A stretch of 64,000 bases of DNA from Hydrogenovibrio kuenenii DSM 12350 (GCF_000526715.1 NZ_JAGP01000001.1:1364001-1428000), one strand, 5' to 3'. Counted from the first letter of the stretch, positions 1 through 9,234 are shown. Made by a program: numbers and translations. The notes: generated by a model not told the origin, from the letters alone.

Positions 1-648
1 ATGACTTGCATAGTTCACTAGCTCTGCCGATGAACTCATACCTAGCTTAGTCATAATATTTTCGCGATGTTTGGAGACTGTTCTATCGGAAATATCCAAC
101 ATATCAGCGACATCCTTGGTTTTATAACCTTCGGCAACAAGCTTGATCACCTGCTTTTCTCGGACGGACAATTTCTTCGGTTTTTTAACGTCTGTTTCAA
201 TCGACTTGGATTGCTCTAGCGTTTCTAAATACGAATTTAAATCAGGTTCAATTTCAGAATGAACAAATACCTGACCAGCTAGAACTAGCTCGATACCAGA
301 AACCAATTCACTCTGCGAAACAGATTTAAGCGCAACACCATCAACACCAAGATCTAACACTTCTTTCCATACATTCGGCGCTTCAGCAGCAGTTAATACA
401 ATAATCTTTACTGGATTTTTGCGTTTTTTCAGCTGTGTCACAACCGCTATGCCGCTCAACTTCGGCATGGACAAATCAATTAATAATAAATCCGGTTTTT
501 TGTCTTCTGTCAGAGCGAGAGTTGATTCACCATCCTTGGCTTCAGCAATCACCGACACTGTACCGTCCGACTCCAAAATCGACTTAAATCCAGCTCTCAC
601 TAGGTCATGATCTTCAGAAATCAAAACTGTAGGTTTGGCACGTGCCAT
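1..648 (-). CDS. NarL/FixJ-family response regulator (C-terminus cut by window edge)
   Basis: DNA-binding response regulator, translated here from the ATG at 648; 216 codons are visible and the frame is still open at base 1. An N-terminal receiver domain spans about residues 6-120, with acidic pair E12-D13, probable phosphoacceptor D58 in IDLSMPKLSG and conserved K108. A LuxR-type helix-turn-helix follows from about residue 155 (LSVREKQVIKLVAEG, then DRTVSKHRENIMTKLG). It lies downstream of the hybrid kinase at 749-2677 on the same strand, with a 100-base gap, so the two are a likely phosphorelay pair in the style of BarA-UvrY/GacA. Only the last few residues should be missing. Target genes cannot be told from the sequence. 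Confidence 0.9.
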   Translation of the reverse strand, partial: MARAKPTVLISEDHDLVRAGFKSILESDGTVSVIAEAKDGESTLALTEDKKPDLLLIDLSMPKLSGIAVVTQLKKRKNPVKIIVLTAAEAPNVWKEVLDLGVDGVALKSVSQSELVSGIELVLAGQVFVHSEIEPDLNSYLETLEQSKSIETDVKKPKKLSVREKQVIKLVAEGYKTKDVADMLDISDRTVSKHRENIMTKLGMSSSAELVNYASH

Positions 649-748
649 AATTTTTTTAAATCCTTTTAGTTAAATTTATCAAGAAGTTAAACAAGTAACT
701 TTTTACTTTATGCATATATAACCTTTAATTATAGCTGTTTTTTTAAAC

Positions 749-2677
749 TTAATACAAGCTATGATAAATTTCATCCATCTCCGATAACAATGTCTCTATC
801 GCCCCTGAATCCTCAGTAAATGATAAGTTTTCTATTTTTTTAACTACACTTAAGATTTGCTTGACCTCAAACAACATTAAATTTCCTTTCAGGCTATGAC
901 AAACTTGCCTGAAAGTTGTTTCATCTTGTTCAGATAAAAGGCTATGCATACGCTTTAAATCTGCCGATGTGGACTCGACAAACTGTGGCAATAAATGAAC
1001 TAAAGATTCGGGAACCAAATCAATTAAAGGTGCTTTCGCCAACTCTTCTCTTACAATCAACTCTTTATAAAGTGCACCAAATACCTTGTCTTGGGATATC
1101 GGCTTTTCAATCCAATCATCAAACAGGCTCCTATCAACCACAATGCCCATATTTGATATTTCATCTTCGGTATGTGCAGCTGTTAATGCATAAACGCCTT
1201 TAAGTTTAGGTTTCAAACCATGATCTAACGTTCGTATCTTACGACAGACTTCCATACCATCCATTTCTGGCATTTGTATATCAAGGAAGACGATATCAAA
1301 ATCCTGCTCTAAAAACTTTTGCCAAGCTTCTTTTCCATTTTCTGCATGCTCAACAACACAGTTAATTTCATGTAAAAATAATTCCAACACTTTTCGATTA
1401 ATTACTGAATCATCAGCAATCAGTACACTCAATGGTTCACTCAACTCTATCAGTTTTTGTTTATGCTCAGTATGAACAGTCTGCTCAGCATCTAAATCAT
1501 CTTCATACAATTCTCGAGAGTGCAAACCAACGGGCAATTCAACTGTAAACTTTGTCCCCACGCCTTTCACAGATTCTACTTCAATAGTCCCACCCAAAAG
1601 CTCAACCAGCCTTTTTACTATCGGCAATCCTAGTCCAGAGCCAAAATACTGCTGACTCCCTTTTGATTTCAACTGTTTAAAGGGTTCAAATATTCGCTCC
1701 AACTGTTCTTTTTCAATCCCCTCACCTGAGTCCGTAATAGAAAACAGCAAACCAACAGAGGTTTCTTCTATTTCTACGAAAACACCACCTTTATGGGTAA
1801 ACTTAATCGCATTAACTATAAGGTTAACCAAGATTTGAGAGATACGAAGTAAATCACCATAGAACCATTCGCTATGCGTCTTCTGAGTAACAGAAACAGT
1901 CATGCCTTTATCATTAGAAATCGATTTTGTCAGGTGCGTGACATACTCTGACATTTCATCAATCGTAAAGGAGCTTGGGTTAATTTGAATATGTTCGGAT
2001 TCAGTTTGAGAGTAGGTCAGAATATCGTTAATCAAAAAGTTCAACTGATCAACAGTCAACTTCATAATACGTAATGGATCTTCTATAGAGCGCCCATTTT
2101 CTTGATTATGTTTAACGACATTGATTAGGCTATTCATCCCCATCAAAGGGGTTCTCAGCTCGTGACTTAACATCGCTAAAAACTTGGTCTGGCTCTTGTA
2201 TAGCTCATGCAACAATGTATTTTCTTCTTGTGAGCGCTTTTCTTTCTCTTGCAGTTGTTCAATGATTAAATCACTATGGGATGCGATTAGCCGTTCCTCA
2301 AGCTTATACATATGAGTAATATCAATACACGTCGCGCAGATTACCTCATTATCACCTTGTTTTTGATGATAAAGCTCATTAATCAACCAAACCAATTCGC
2401 CATCGATATTAAGCCCCATCAAAAACTGGCTTTTATCAGTTTTCTTCTCCAAAAGTGCTTGTGTATGTGTCATAAAGTGATGAATCGATTCAGGCACCAT
2501 ATAACTCATAAAGTCATCACTTGTTAAAACCGCTGCGCCTAAACGAGATTCAAAAGCCTCTGAAAGAGAAATCATGGCAAACTTTTCATCATAGTGCAGG
2601 CACCACCAGAGCGCCTTCTGAGAGAAAAATTTGGAAATATCAGTTACAACTGGTTTCATGAATTTAATCACTTTCAA
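749..2677 (-). CDS. Cytosolic hybrid sensor histidine kinase (PAS-HisKA-HATPase-REC-HPt)
   Basis: A 642-residue multidomain kinase. Domains in order: a PAS-like sensor region (about 20-125), a short coiled coil (125-165), HisKA with H172 in MLSHELRTPL, HATPase_c with N box NLIVNAIKFT and G boxes DSGEGI and GSGLGLPIV, a receiver domain (about 412-530; ADDS and FLDIQMPEMDG), and a C-terminal HPt domain (CHSLKGN). It therefore carries every element of a His-Asp-His relay. I see no membrane-spanning stretch or signal peptide, so it is probably soluble and senses an internal signal. The response regulator downstream on the same strand is the obvious final acceptor. The signal sensed is unknown. 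Confidence 0.9.
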   Translation of the reverse strand: MKVIKFMKPVVTDISKFFSQKALWWCLHYDEKFAMISLSEAFESRLGAAVLTSDDFMSYMVPESIHHFMTHTQALLEKKTDKSQFLMGLNIDGELVWLINELYHQKQGDNEVICATCIDITHMYKLEERLIASHSDLIIEQLQEKEKRSQEENTLLHELYKSQTKFLAMLSHELRTPLMGMNSLINVVKHNQENGRSIEDPLRIMKLTVDQLNFLINDILTYSQTESEHIQINPSSFTIDEMSEYVTHLTKSISNDKGMTVSVTQKTHSEWFYGDLLRISQILVNLIVNAIKFTHKGGVFVEIEETSVGLLFSITDSGEGIEKEQLERIFEPFKQLKSKGSQQYFGSGLGLPIVKRLVELLGGTIEVESVKGVGTKFTVELPVGLHSRELYEDDLDAEQTVHTEHKQKLIELSEPLSVLIADDSVINRKVLELFLHEINCVVEHAENGKEAWQKFLEQDFDIVFLDIQMPEMDGMEVCRKIRTLDHGLKPKLKGVYALTAAHTEDEISNMGIVVDRSLFDDWIEKPISQDKVFGALYKELIVREELAKAPLIDLVPESLVHLLPQFVESTSADLKRMHSLLSEQDETTFRQVCHSLKGNLMLFEVKQILSVVKKIENLSFTEDSGAIETLLSEMDEIYHSLY

Positions 2678-2784
2678 TAAAAGAGTTTTTTTCAGACACT
2701 TATCTGGATGAGATAGAATACCAATAATTTAATTTTTTTTCTTCAGATGAAGAATTTTTAGCCTGATCAGATGAGATTTACCCT

Positions 2785-4173
2785 ATGACACAGTCATTTC
2801 GTATCGAAAAAGACAGTATGGGAACACTTGAGGTTCCTACAGATGCTCTTTATGGTGCTCAAACCCAAAGAGCCATTAACAACTTCCCAATTAGCCACAC
2901 GCCTATGCCAAAAAAATTCATTCAGGCATTGGGATATGTAAAGTTTGCCTGCTCTGAAAGCAACCTTGAGCTAGGACTTTTATCTCAAGAAAAAGCAACC
3001 GCGATCCAAGCTGCTGCAAAGGAACTCATTGATGGAAAATATTACGAACACTTCCCTATTGATGTTTTTCAAACAGGCTCTGGCACTAGTACCAACATGA
3101 ATGCGAATGAGGTCATTTCTCACCTAATAAAACAAATGACCGGTACGGATGTGCATCCTAATGACGATGTCAATATGAGCCAGAGCTCAAATGATGTGAT
3201 CCCAACCACTATTCACATTGCAGCAGCCATTGAATTAGAAGAACATTTACTACCTGCATTAAATCACCTCATTAGCGCTCTCAAAGATAAGGAACAAGAA
3301 GTTGGTCACATAGTTAAAACCGGGCGTACACATTTAATGGATGCAACACCTGTGACGCTTGGTCAAGAAATCTCAGCATGGCGTCAGTTGATTGAAGACA
3401 ACATTGACCGCTTGAAAGACACTCAAAAACGTCTGCACAAACTACCACAGGGGGGTACAGCTGTTGGTACAGGCATCAACGCTGAACCTGAATTCAGCAG
3501 TTTGGTTTGCGCCAACCTTTCAACGATTACCGCAATTCCATTTGAACCCATGCCCAACTTTTTTGTTGGTCTAAGCTCCCAAGATACTGCTTTAGAGTTA
3601 AGTGGACAACTTAACGTGCTGGCCGCCAGCTTAATGAAAATTGCAAACGATTTACGCTGGATGAACTCCGGCCCTTTAGCAGGGTTAGGCGAAATTCAAC
3701 TGCCCGCTCTGCAACCCGGTAGTTCTATTATGCCAGGCAAAGTAAACCCGGTTATTCCTGAAGCCGTTTGTATGGTAGCAGCGCAAATGATGGGAAATCA
3801 CACCGCTATTACCGTTGGTGCACAATCTGGTAACTTCCAATTAAATGTCATGCTTCCCATGATTGCCACTAACCTACTACAAAGCTTAGAAATTGCAGCC
3901 AATGCTTCTGTGCAATTAGCTGATCAGGCCATTCAAGGTTTTACAGTCAATGAAGCAAAATTGAATGAAGCTTTAGAGATCAATCCGATCCTAGTAACCG
4001 CCCTCAACTCTGTGGTAGGCTATGAAACTGGTGCAAAAATAGCCAAAACAGCGTATCAAACGGGACGACCAGTATTTGAGGTTGCAAAAGAAATGTCCGA
4101 TTTAGATGACGAAACTTTAAGACGTTACCTTGATCCTTTGCTATTGACTCGAGGCGGCAACCCAAGCGTTTAA
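2785..4173 (+). CDS. fumC: Class II fumarate hydratase
   Basis: Catalyses fumarate + water to (S)-malate in the TCA cycle; class II enzymes are iron-free, cytosolic homotetramers. The 462-residue length is normal for FumC. Family features visible: the N-terminal region DSMGTLEVPTDALYGAQTQR, the GSGTSTNMNANEV segment, the TGRTHLMDATP region, and the fumarase/aspartase signature GSSIMPGKVNP that forms the catalytic SS loop. It starts at ATG 2785, divergent from the hybrid kinase. A thioredoxin gene follows 43 bases downstream on the same strand with no terminator between, so the two may be co-transcribed. Confidence 0.97.
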   Translation: MTQSFRIEKDSMGTLEVPTDALYGAQTQRAINNFPISHTPMPKKFIQALGYVKFACSESNLELGLLSQEKATAIQAAAKELIDGKYYEHFPIDVFQTGSGTSTNMNANEVISHLIKQMTGTDVHPNDDVNMSQSSNDVIPTTIHIAAAIELEEHLLPALNHLISALKDKEQEVGHIVKTGRTHLMDATPVTLGQEISAWRQLIEDNIDRLKDTQKRLHKLPQGGTAVGTGINAEPEFSSLVCANLSTITAIPFEPMPNFFVGLSSQDTALELSGQLNVLAASLMKIANDLRWMNSGPLAGLGEIQLPALQPGSSIMPGKVNPVIPEAVCMVAAQMMGNHTAITVGAQSGNFQLNVMLPMIATNLLQSLEIAANASVQLADQAIQGFTVNEAKLNEALEINPILVTALNSVVGYETGAKIAKTAYQTGRPVFEVAKEMSDLDDETLRRYLDPLLLTRGGNPSV

Positions 4174-4216
4174 AGCACCCCGACACAAGCCCATAAACTT
4201 AAAAACAGGAGCGAAC

Positions 4217-4588
4217 ATGGCAACAGTAAACCTTACTACGGAAGAATTTGAAAAAACAATCACTGACAACGATATCGTTGTTTTAGATTTCTGGGCAGAA
4301 TGGTGTGGCCCATGCAAACAATTTTCACCAATTTTCGAATCTGTTTCCGAAAAACATCCAGATATCGTTTTTGCTAAGGTAAATGTTGAAGAGCAGCAAG
4401 AATTAGCAGGTTTATTCCAAGTTCGTTCAATTCCAACACTTGTTTTTATGCGTGAAAAAATTGTTGTTTTCTCAAACCCTGGTTTATTGCCGGAAGCAAA
4501 CTTAGAAGAAGGTCTAAAGAGCTTAAAAGAGCTAGATATGGAACAAGTTCGTAAAGACCTTGAAGAATCGCAAAACAACAACGCTTAA
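4217..4588 (+). CDS. Thioredoxin-family protein
   Basis: A 123-residue single-domain thioredoxin fold with the classic active site WCGPC (in FWAEWCGPCKQF, about residues 31-35) and the cis-proline loop RSIPTLVFM. It has no signal peptide, so it should act as a cytosolic dithiol reductant. It is about 15 residues longer than canonical TrxA; the extra is a charged C-terminal tail ending in EESQNNNA. A good Shine-Dalgarno (AGGAG) lies just before the ATG. It follows fumC closely and ends at a clear terminator shared with the convergent CBS gene. Whether it is the main thioredoxin or an accessory one is not decidable here. Confidence 0.92.
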   Translation: MATVNLTTEEFEKTITDNDIVVLDFWAEWCGPCKQFSPIFESVSEKHPDIVFAKVNVEEQQELAGLFQVRSIPTLVFMREKIVVFSNPGLLPEANLEEGLKSLKELDMEQVRKDLEESQNNNA

Positions 4589-4614
4589 ATCAAAAGCTAA
4601 AAATAGCTTTTAAT

Positions 4615-4653
4615 AAAGCCGCTTAATTTTCTCTAAAGTTATGCGGCTTTTTT
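4615..4653. terminator. Bidirectional Rho-independent terminator (thioredoxin / CBS gene)
   Basis: Perfect inverted repeat AAAGCCGC (4615-4622) / GCGGCTTT (4643-4650) followed by a T-run on the plus strand and preceded by A residues. It sits between convergent genes, so it can serve both. Confidence 0.8.
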
Positions 4654-5284
4654 ATGCATAAACAGTTAATGGTGGCTCTTCTGCCAAACGTTTAACCAAA
4701 TCTGAAAGCGTCACTATACCTAGCAGTTGCTTTTCTTCACTCATAATAACCACACTACCAATTTGATATTGAGCCATCACCTGAGCTACTTTTCGGATAT
4801 CTGTTTTTTTAAGAGTTGTAATAACTTCTTTATGCATCCATTGTGCAACCGTTTCTTGCCGAATTTCTTCAATCTGTCCGTCATGACTTACAATAGCTCT
4901 CTGTAAAATTTCATGATAAGAAATCATTCCAACCAACACTTCTGCATCGTTTAATACAGGTAAATGATGAATATTGTGTTGTGTCATTAACTCCCATGCA
5001 TCCAACAAACTGTCAGATTCAGCAATAATGAAAACTGGGGAAGACATTATTTCCCCGACTCGGGCAACGACATGCCGAGCATCCCCCTCTTTTACGGTTT
5101 GATATTGATGAATAGCTTCATGAGATTTTTTGTTTTTTTCCGATTCTTCCGGGCTCATGTGCATTTCTTCAAACTCAGAGTCTGACACAGGAGACACTCT
5201 AGCTACTGGATCTACTTTTAATTCTGGATGAACTTGAGCCGCGCCAATATAACTCTGACCTTCTGGACTGTAAACAATAAACAT
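4652..5284 (-). CDS. CBS-domain pair protein
   Basis: A 210-residue soluble protein. The N-terminal ~70 residues are charged and unassigned. The rest is a tandem CBS pair (about 80-140 and 145-205), recognisable from IMSSPVFIIAESDSLLDAWELM, HHLPVLND, GMISYHEIL and the second repeat HKEVITTLKKTDIRKVAQVM...GIVTLSDLV. CBS pairs usually bind adenine nucleotides and act as energy or redox sensors for a partner; no catalytic domain is attached. It is divergent from the peroxiredoxin gene and convergent with thioredoxin. Exact role unknown. Confidence 0.85.
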   Translation of the reverse strand: MFIVYSPEGQSYIGAAQVHPELKVDPVARVSPVSDSEFEEMHMSPEESEKNKKSHEAIHQYQTVKEGDARHVVARVGEIMSSPVFIIAESDSLLDAWELMTQHNIHHLPVLNDAEVLVGMISYHEILQRAIVSHDGQIEEIRQETVAQWMHKEVITTLKKTDIRKVAQVMAQYQIGSVVIMSEEKQLLGIVTLSDLVKRLAEEPPLTVYA

Positions 5285-5429
5285 AACCTTACCTTAAGAA
5301 GCAAACCGTTTAAAATATCGACCAACTCAATGTTTTCTAAAGAAAAACACCTAAATAGCCTGAAGTTTTATAAGGACTTTTATCATTAAAAACCCATAAA
5401 ATACGACTTTCAATATCAACTTAAATGAC

Positions 5430-5435
5430 TATACT
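5430..5435 (+). promoter_or_regulatory. Possible -10 element for the peroxiredoxin gene
   Basis: TATACT at 5430-5435, about 38 bases before the ATG. A -35 match at 17-bp spacing (CTTTCA) is poor, so the promoter may need an activator. Suggestive only. A Shine-Dalgarno AAGGA follows just before the start codon. Confidence 0.35.
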
Positions 5436-5473
5436 ATTGCAGATTAAGTTTAACAACTATAAGGAAATACGTT

Positions 5474-6076
5474 ATGTCAGTATTAGTAACAAAAGCTGCT
5501 CCAGACTTTACATCAGCGGCTGTTTTAGCCGACGGTACGATTGTTGATGATTTCAACCTGAAAACTCATATTAAGGGTAAGTATGCGATTGTTTTCTTCT
5601 ACCCACTAGATTTCACTTTCGTTTGCCCATCTGAAATTTTGGCATTCGACCACCGTGTTGATACTTTCAAAGCTTTGAACACAGAAGTTGTCGGTATTTC
5701 CGTTGACTCACAATTCACGCATAACGCTTGGCGTAACACCCCTATTGAACAAGGCGGCTTGGGTAAAGTTAAATTCCCACTAGTTGCTGACCTTGGTGGT
5801 TCTATCATGGAAGCTTACGGTATTGTTCACCCTGGCAACGTAGCGCTTCGTGGTGCTTTCTTAGTTGATGACCAAGGTATTGTTCGTCACCAAGTGGTTA
5901 ACGACCTTCCATTGGGCCGTAACGTTGATGAGTTGGTTCGCATGGTTGAAGCCCTTCAATTCCATGAAGAGTACGGTGAAGTTTGCCCAGCTGGCTGGAA
6001 CAAAGGCGATTCAGGTATGAAAGATACCCCAGAAGGTGTTGCTGATTACCTATCTAAAAATGCAGACAAACTGTAA
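5474..6076 (+). CDS. Typical 2-Cys peroxiredoxin (AhpC/TSA family)
   Basis: Thiol peroxidase that reduces hydrogen peroxide and alkyl hydroperoxides in the cytosol. The peroxidatic cysteine lies in DFTFVCPSE (about residue 53) and the resolving cysteine in the C-terminal EVCPAGW motif (about residue 174), as in typical 2-Cys enzymes of the Prx1 type. At 200 residues its length is normal. No AhpF-like reductase is nearby; the thioredoxin two genes upstream is a plausible electron donor (inference). It is monocistronic, with its own strong terminator just downstream. Confidence 0.95.
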   Translation: MSVLVTKAAPDFTSAAVLADGTIVDDFNLKTHIKGKYAIVFFYPLDFTFVCPSEILAFDHRVDTFKALNTEVVGISVDSQFTHNAWRNTPIEQGGLGKVKFPLVADLGGSIMEAYGIVHPGNVALRGAFLVDDQGIVRHQVVNDLPLGRNVDELVRMVEALQFHEEYGEVCPAGWNKGDSGMKDTPEGVADYLSKNADKL

Positions 6077-6095
6077 TTTAGGTTTTAAAAACTGC

Positions 6096-6125
6096 AAAAG
6101 GCTGTCTCAATGACAGCCTTTTTTA
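6096..6125 (+). terminator. Rho-independent terminator after peroxiredoxin
   Basis: An 11-bp perfect stem AAAAGGCTGTC / GACAGCCTTTT (6096-6106 / 6112-6122) with a 5-base loop and a T-rich tail. Confidence 0.85.
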
Positions 6126-6156
6126 TTTATCCACTTTACTCTTGAGTTTTAAACAG

Positions 6157-7032
6157 ATGAAAAATCAATTAACTCTTTATCAACAAAGGGTTTGCAACAA
6201 ACTGGAAACTTTTTTACAAGAGTATCAACCTGAACCCTTAAAGCTCACTAAAGCTATCCATTACGCCACACTTAACAATGGTAAACGTCTAAGACCTGCT
6301 CTGGTTTATGCCACAGGGGAAGCTCTCAAAATTCCTTTAGAGAAACTTGATTCTGCTGCTGCTGCCATAGAACTTATTCATAGTTACTCTCTCGTTCACG
6401 ACGATCTGCCAGCAATGGATGATGATGATCTACGTCGTGGCCAACCAACCTGTCACGTGAAATTTGGAGAATCAACTGCAATTTTGGTGGGAGATGCACA
6501 ACAAACATTAGCTTTTGACTGCATAGCGAAAGACACTTTTGTTTCAAGTCATCATAAAATTCAAATGATTCAAATGCTCTGCCATGCCTCGGGAACTGAA
6601 GGTATGATTGGTGGCCAATTTATCGATATAGAATCTGAAGGAAAAACGCCCTCGCTTTCATCTCTACAACAAATGCACAAGATGAAAACCGGTGCACTGA
6701 TTCAAGCCGCTTTGCTACTTGGCGCTTGTCAATCTAAAGACTACGAGACACTCAAACCCAGCCTGGTAGATTTTGGTGCTAAAATTGGACTGGCATTCCA
6801 GATTCAAGATGATATTCTCGATATTGAATCTAACACTGAAACGTTAGGAAAACCTCAGGGAAGTGACTTAGATACCGACAAAGCAACTTACCCGAAACTC
6901 ATGGGGCTAAGTGAATCCAAAACATTACGAAACCAGCTTATTTCAGATGCCAAAGCACTCCTCATAAATATGAAATTAAATAATCAATTTTTAACGGAAT
7001 TGGTCGATTATATTGCTGATCGTAGTCACTAA
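6157..7032 (+). CDS. ispA: Polyprenyl (farnesyl) diphosphate synthase
   Basis: Condenses IPP with allylic diphosphates to make geranyl/farnesyl diphosphate for quinones and cell-wall lipid carriers. Both aspartate-rich motifs are intact: DDLPAMDDDDLRRG (first, extended DDxxxxD type) and QIQDDILDIE (second). I start at ATG 6157 (291 codons). An in-frame TTG at 6142 would add five residues but has no ribosome site; a GAG lies at a workable distance before 6157. The usual upstream xseB and downstream dxs are absent here. The gene contains one copy of the dispersed 17-bp motif at 6758-6774, read as P-S-L-V-D-F. Confidence 0.92.
   Translation: MKNQLTLYQQRVCNKLETFLQEYQPEPLKLTKAIHYATLNNGKRLRPALVYATGEALKIPLEKLDSAAAAIELIHSYSLVHDDLPAMDDDDLRRGQPTCHVKFGESTAILVGDAQQTLAFDCIAKDTFVSSHHKIQMIQMLCHASGTEGMIGGQFIDIESEGKTPSLSSLQQMHKMKTGALIQAALLLGACQSKDYETLKPSLVDFGAKIGLAFQIQDDILDIESNTETLGKPQGSDLDTDKATYPKLMGLSESKTLRNQLISDAKALLINMKLNNQFLTELVDYIADRSH
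6758..6774 (+). repeat. Dispersed 17-bp motif, copy 1 (inside ispA)
   Basis: Exact CCAGCCTGGTAGATTTT, preceded by C. It lies in the coding frame giving PSLVDF. Confidence 0.85.
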
Positions 7033-7075
7033 TAACAAACCCACCCTTAAAGAGTATGCCCCGTTTAGTATATTT

Positions 7076-7083
7076 GCTATAAT
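7076..7083 (+). promoter_or_regulatory. Probable extended -10 promoter for queD
   Basis: TGC-TATAAT: a consensus -10 with the TGn extension, about 35 bases before the queD ATG. No good -35 is visible, as is common for extended -10 promoters. Confidence 0.5.
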
Positions 7084-7118
7084 TCCTCATTATTTTCATC
7101 AACATATTCGGCTAAATA

Positions 7119-7508
7119 ATGGCACAACAGTTTGTTCTAAAAACTTTATTGGATTTTGCATCTGCGCATAGCCTAAGAGGTTATCCTGGCGACTGTGCAA
7201 ACTTGCATGGCCATAACTGGAAAATCGAAGTTGAAATCATCGGCCAACAACTTAATGACATTGGCATGGTGATTGACTTCAAACAGATTAAAAAGCATGC
7301 TAAAGAAGTTGTGGCAGAATTAGATCACAAATTTTTGAATGATATTGAGCACTTCAAAACTGTCAATCCAACCGCAGAAAATATCGCACAGTATTTATTT
7401 AGACAAATCCAGCAACGCATCGAATCCCCTAGCGTCAACATGCATCAGATTACTGTTTGGGAAAATGATCGCAACTGCGTTATTTACAGCGAACCTTCAG
7501 TTAACTGA
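7119..7508 (+). CDS. queD: 6-carboxytetrahydropterin synthase (queuosine pathway)
   Basis: Converts dihydroneopterin triphosphate to 6-carboxy-tetrahydropterin, an early step of queuosine/7-deazaguanine synthesis. The 129-residue length fits QueD. Zinc-binding histidines appear in FASAHSLRGY and LHGHNWKIEVE, with the catalytic cysteine in GDCANLHGHN; the DFKQIKK and DHKFLND motifs of the PTPS family are also present. The C-terminal WEN segment holds the conserved glutamate. No other que genes are in the window. It is preceded by a TATAAT -10 element and followed 25 bases later by the STAS gene. Confidence 0.94.
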   Translation: MAQQFVLKTLLDFASAHSLRGYPGDCANLHGHNWKIEVEIIGQQLNDIGMVIDFKQIKKHAKEVVAELDHKFLNDIEHFKTVNPTAENIAQYLFRQIQQRIESPSVNMHQITVWENDRNCVIYSEPSVN

Positions 7509-7533
7509 AGTTTAAAGAGATAGAGTTCACATT

Positions 7534-7824
7534 ATGATTACACATGAACTTAAAGATCAATCCCTATGGATACACGTGATTGATAACTTCAGCATAGATG
7601 ATTTTAATGCGTTTCAGGCCGCACATCAGATCAGCAATTTTGATCAAATCGTGATCGATTTTTCAAATGCTACTCACATTGATAGCGGTGGATTAGGCAT
7701 GCTACTTCAGCTGCGGTCTCAATTGGGTGAAGATGCAGACCAGATCATCTTACATTCCGCTTCAGAACATATACTGAAAATTTTTGAAGTCGTGAACTTC
7801 GACAAACTTTTCAAAATCACCTAA
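7534..7824 (+). CDS. STAS-domain protein (anti-sigma factor antagonist type)
   Basis: A 96-residue stand-alone STAS domain. The conserved phosphorylatable serine lies in ATHIDSGGLGML, matching the DSSGL motif of SpoIIAA-like antagonists. Such proteins bind an anti-sigma/HPK-like kinase when unphosphorylated. No partner kinase or phosphatase lies beside it, so its pathway is unclear. It sits between queD and prepilin peptidase, 8 bases before the latter, and is likely co-transcribed with it. Confidence 0.85.
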   Translation: MITHELKDQSLWIHVIDNFSIDDFNAFQAAHQISNFDQIVIDFSNATHIDSGGLGMLLQLRSQLGEDADQIILHSASEHILKIFEVVNFDKLFKIT

Positions 7825-7832
7825 TTCACTGA

Positions 7833-8630
7833 ATGCTTGAGATTTCACCAACTGCCCAACTGCTACTAATTACCTTTTTTGGTCTGTTACTCGGCAGCTT
7901 TATCTCAATGCTAACTTGGCGTTTGCCTCGTATGATGGAGTGGGAAGGTGAAACCCAACTCAAACATATCTCTTTTTCCCGTTCAGAATGTCCGAAATGC
8001 CAAACACCTCTTTCATGGAAAGAACTCATTCCTATTTTTAGCTGGCTTGCCTTTAAAGGACGATGCCATAGCTGCCAACAGCCAATTTCCGCTCGCTATC
8101 CACTTATTGAGCTCACAACCATGTTTTTAACCTGGTTGGTAGCTTCACATTTTGGCTTAGATTCAAAAGGCTGGATGGCACTGATATTTACTTGGGTATT
8201 AATCGCTATTACGGTTATCGATCTTGAACATCAATTGATTCTAGACATTCTCAGCCTACCGCTTTTATGGCTCGGCTTGATAATTAACACTCAATCCTAC
8301 TTTGTCTCACCTAACGAAGCTATCTGGGGAGCGGTTGTAGGTTATCTGCTATTGTGGACACTCTTCTATCTCTTTAAATTTCTAACAGGGAAAGAAGGCA
8401 TGGGATTTGGAGATTTTAAATTATTAGCCGCTCTAGGGGCTTGGTTTGGTATTAATGCCATACCGCAAATCATCTTAATTGCTTCTTTGAGTAGTTTAAT
8501 CACGGTTCTTGCTTTAAGCTTATTTAAGAAACGTAATCTACAAGAACCCGTAGCATTCGGCCCTTTTCTAGCAGTAGGCGGTCTTTTGACTTTATTGTTA
8601 GGAGATATGTTTATAGTGTCTTTAATGTAA
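7833..8630 (+). CDS. pilD: Prepilin peptidase / N-methyltransferase
   Basis: Inner-membrane bifunctional enzyme that cleaves and N-methylates type IV prepilins and type II pseudopilins. The cytosolic zinc-binding domain is complete with two CxxC pairs (CPKC and CHSC, about residues 51-80). The aspartate protease sites are present: the first in the VIDLEHQLILD segment and the second in GFGDFKLL. Several hydrophobic helices fill the rest. Length 265 is slightly short of the usual 280-290. No pil genes flank it. Its presence implies type IV pili or type II secretion elsewhere, which matters for the possible DNA-uptake motif. Confidence 0.95.
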   Translation: MLEISPTAQLLLITFFGLLLGSFISMLTWRLPRMMEWEGETQLKHISFSRSECPKCQTPLSWKELIPIFSWLAFKGRCHSCQQPISARYPLIELTTMFLTWLVASHFGLDSKGWMALIFTWVLIAITVIDLEHQLILDILSLPLLWLGLIINTQSYFVSPNEAIWGAVVGYLLLWTLFYLFKFLTGKEGMGFGDFKLLAALGAWFGINAIPQIILIASLSSLITVLALSLFKKRNLQEPVAFGPFLAVGGLLTLLLGDMFIVSLM

Positions 8631-8678
8631 GACAATAAACTCAAAGAGATTAAACTGAGAGATGTTACAAAGACTGAG

Positions 8679-8975
8679 TTAGCTTCCTAACCCAGACTCC
8701 ATATCTTCACAAACTTGCGTCATTTTAAGATTATTATTTTTAGCAAAATCCATGACGTATTCGAACATCCCTGGATTCACTTCTTCAAGTTGCGTATCGA
8801 TAATAAGACACTTTTGGCCTTGATAAAGTTCAGGATGAAGTAAGTCAGAAAAGACAAGACGATGAGAAGTACCGTAGGAAGCCATCATAGAAGCGATGCG
8901 ATCAATCCAATCGCTTGGCCGAAACTTTCTACCGTCTTCGGTATAACCTTCAATGATGTAACGACAGTGAACCAT
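8679..8975 (-). CDS. DUF3579-type small conserved protein
   Basis: A 98-residue protein from ATG 8975, chosen over an upstream in-frame start at 9014 because GGGAGA lies at the right distance before 8975 and homologous proteins begin near this point. It contains the segment GRKFRPSDWIDRIASMMASYG, cited here only in part as the RPSDW motif typical of DUF3579 proteins in beta- and gammaproteobacteria. No membrane segment. Function unknown. It is convergent with pilD and divergent from the DAHP synthase gene. Confidence 0.75.
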   Translation of the reverse strand: MVHCRYIIEGYTEDGRKFRPSDWIDRIASMMASYGTSHRLVFSDLLHPELYQGQKCLIIDTQLEEVNPGMFEYVMDFAKNNNLKMTQVCEDMESGLGS

Positions 8976-9234
8976 AAATCTCCCACTTACTGTCCAGCGA
9001 ACAACAGAAACCACTTATGTACGATTTCTAAAACTAGTCGCGAATTTTAGCACACTAATCTCTACGAATAAATCAGACTTTTGCACGATGACCGCTAAAT
9101 TCAAGGGGAATCCATCAAGATCTTTGATTAAAATAATAAATTCAAATATTTTTAACCCCATAAAACCGACAAATAATGGCATAATATCCGTCTTTTTAGA
9201 CACGTACGATAGAAAAGTTAACGAGAAAACCGAA

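Noticed and set aside
9088-9234. Long N-terminal extension of DAHP synthase
   Set aside because: The added 49 residues do not resemble the family and a good ribosome site precedes ATG 9235.
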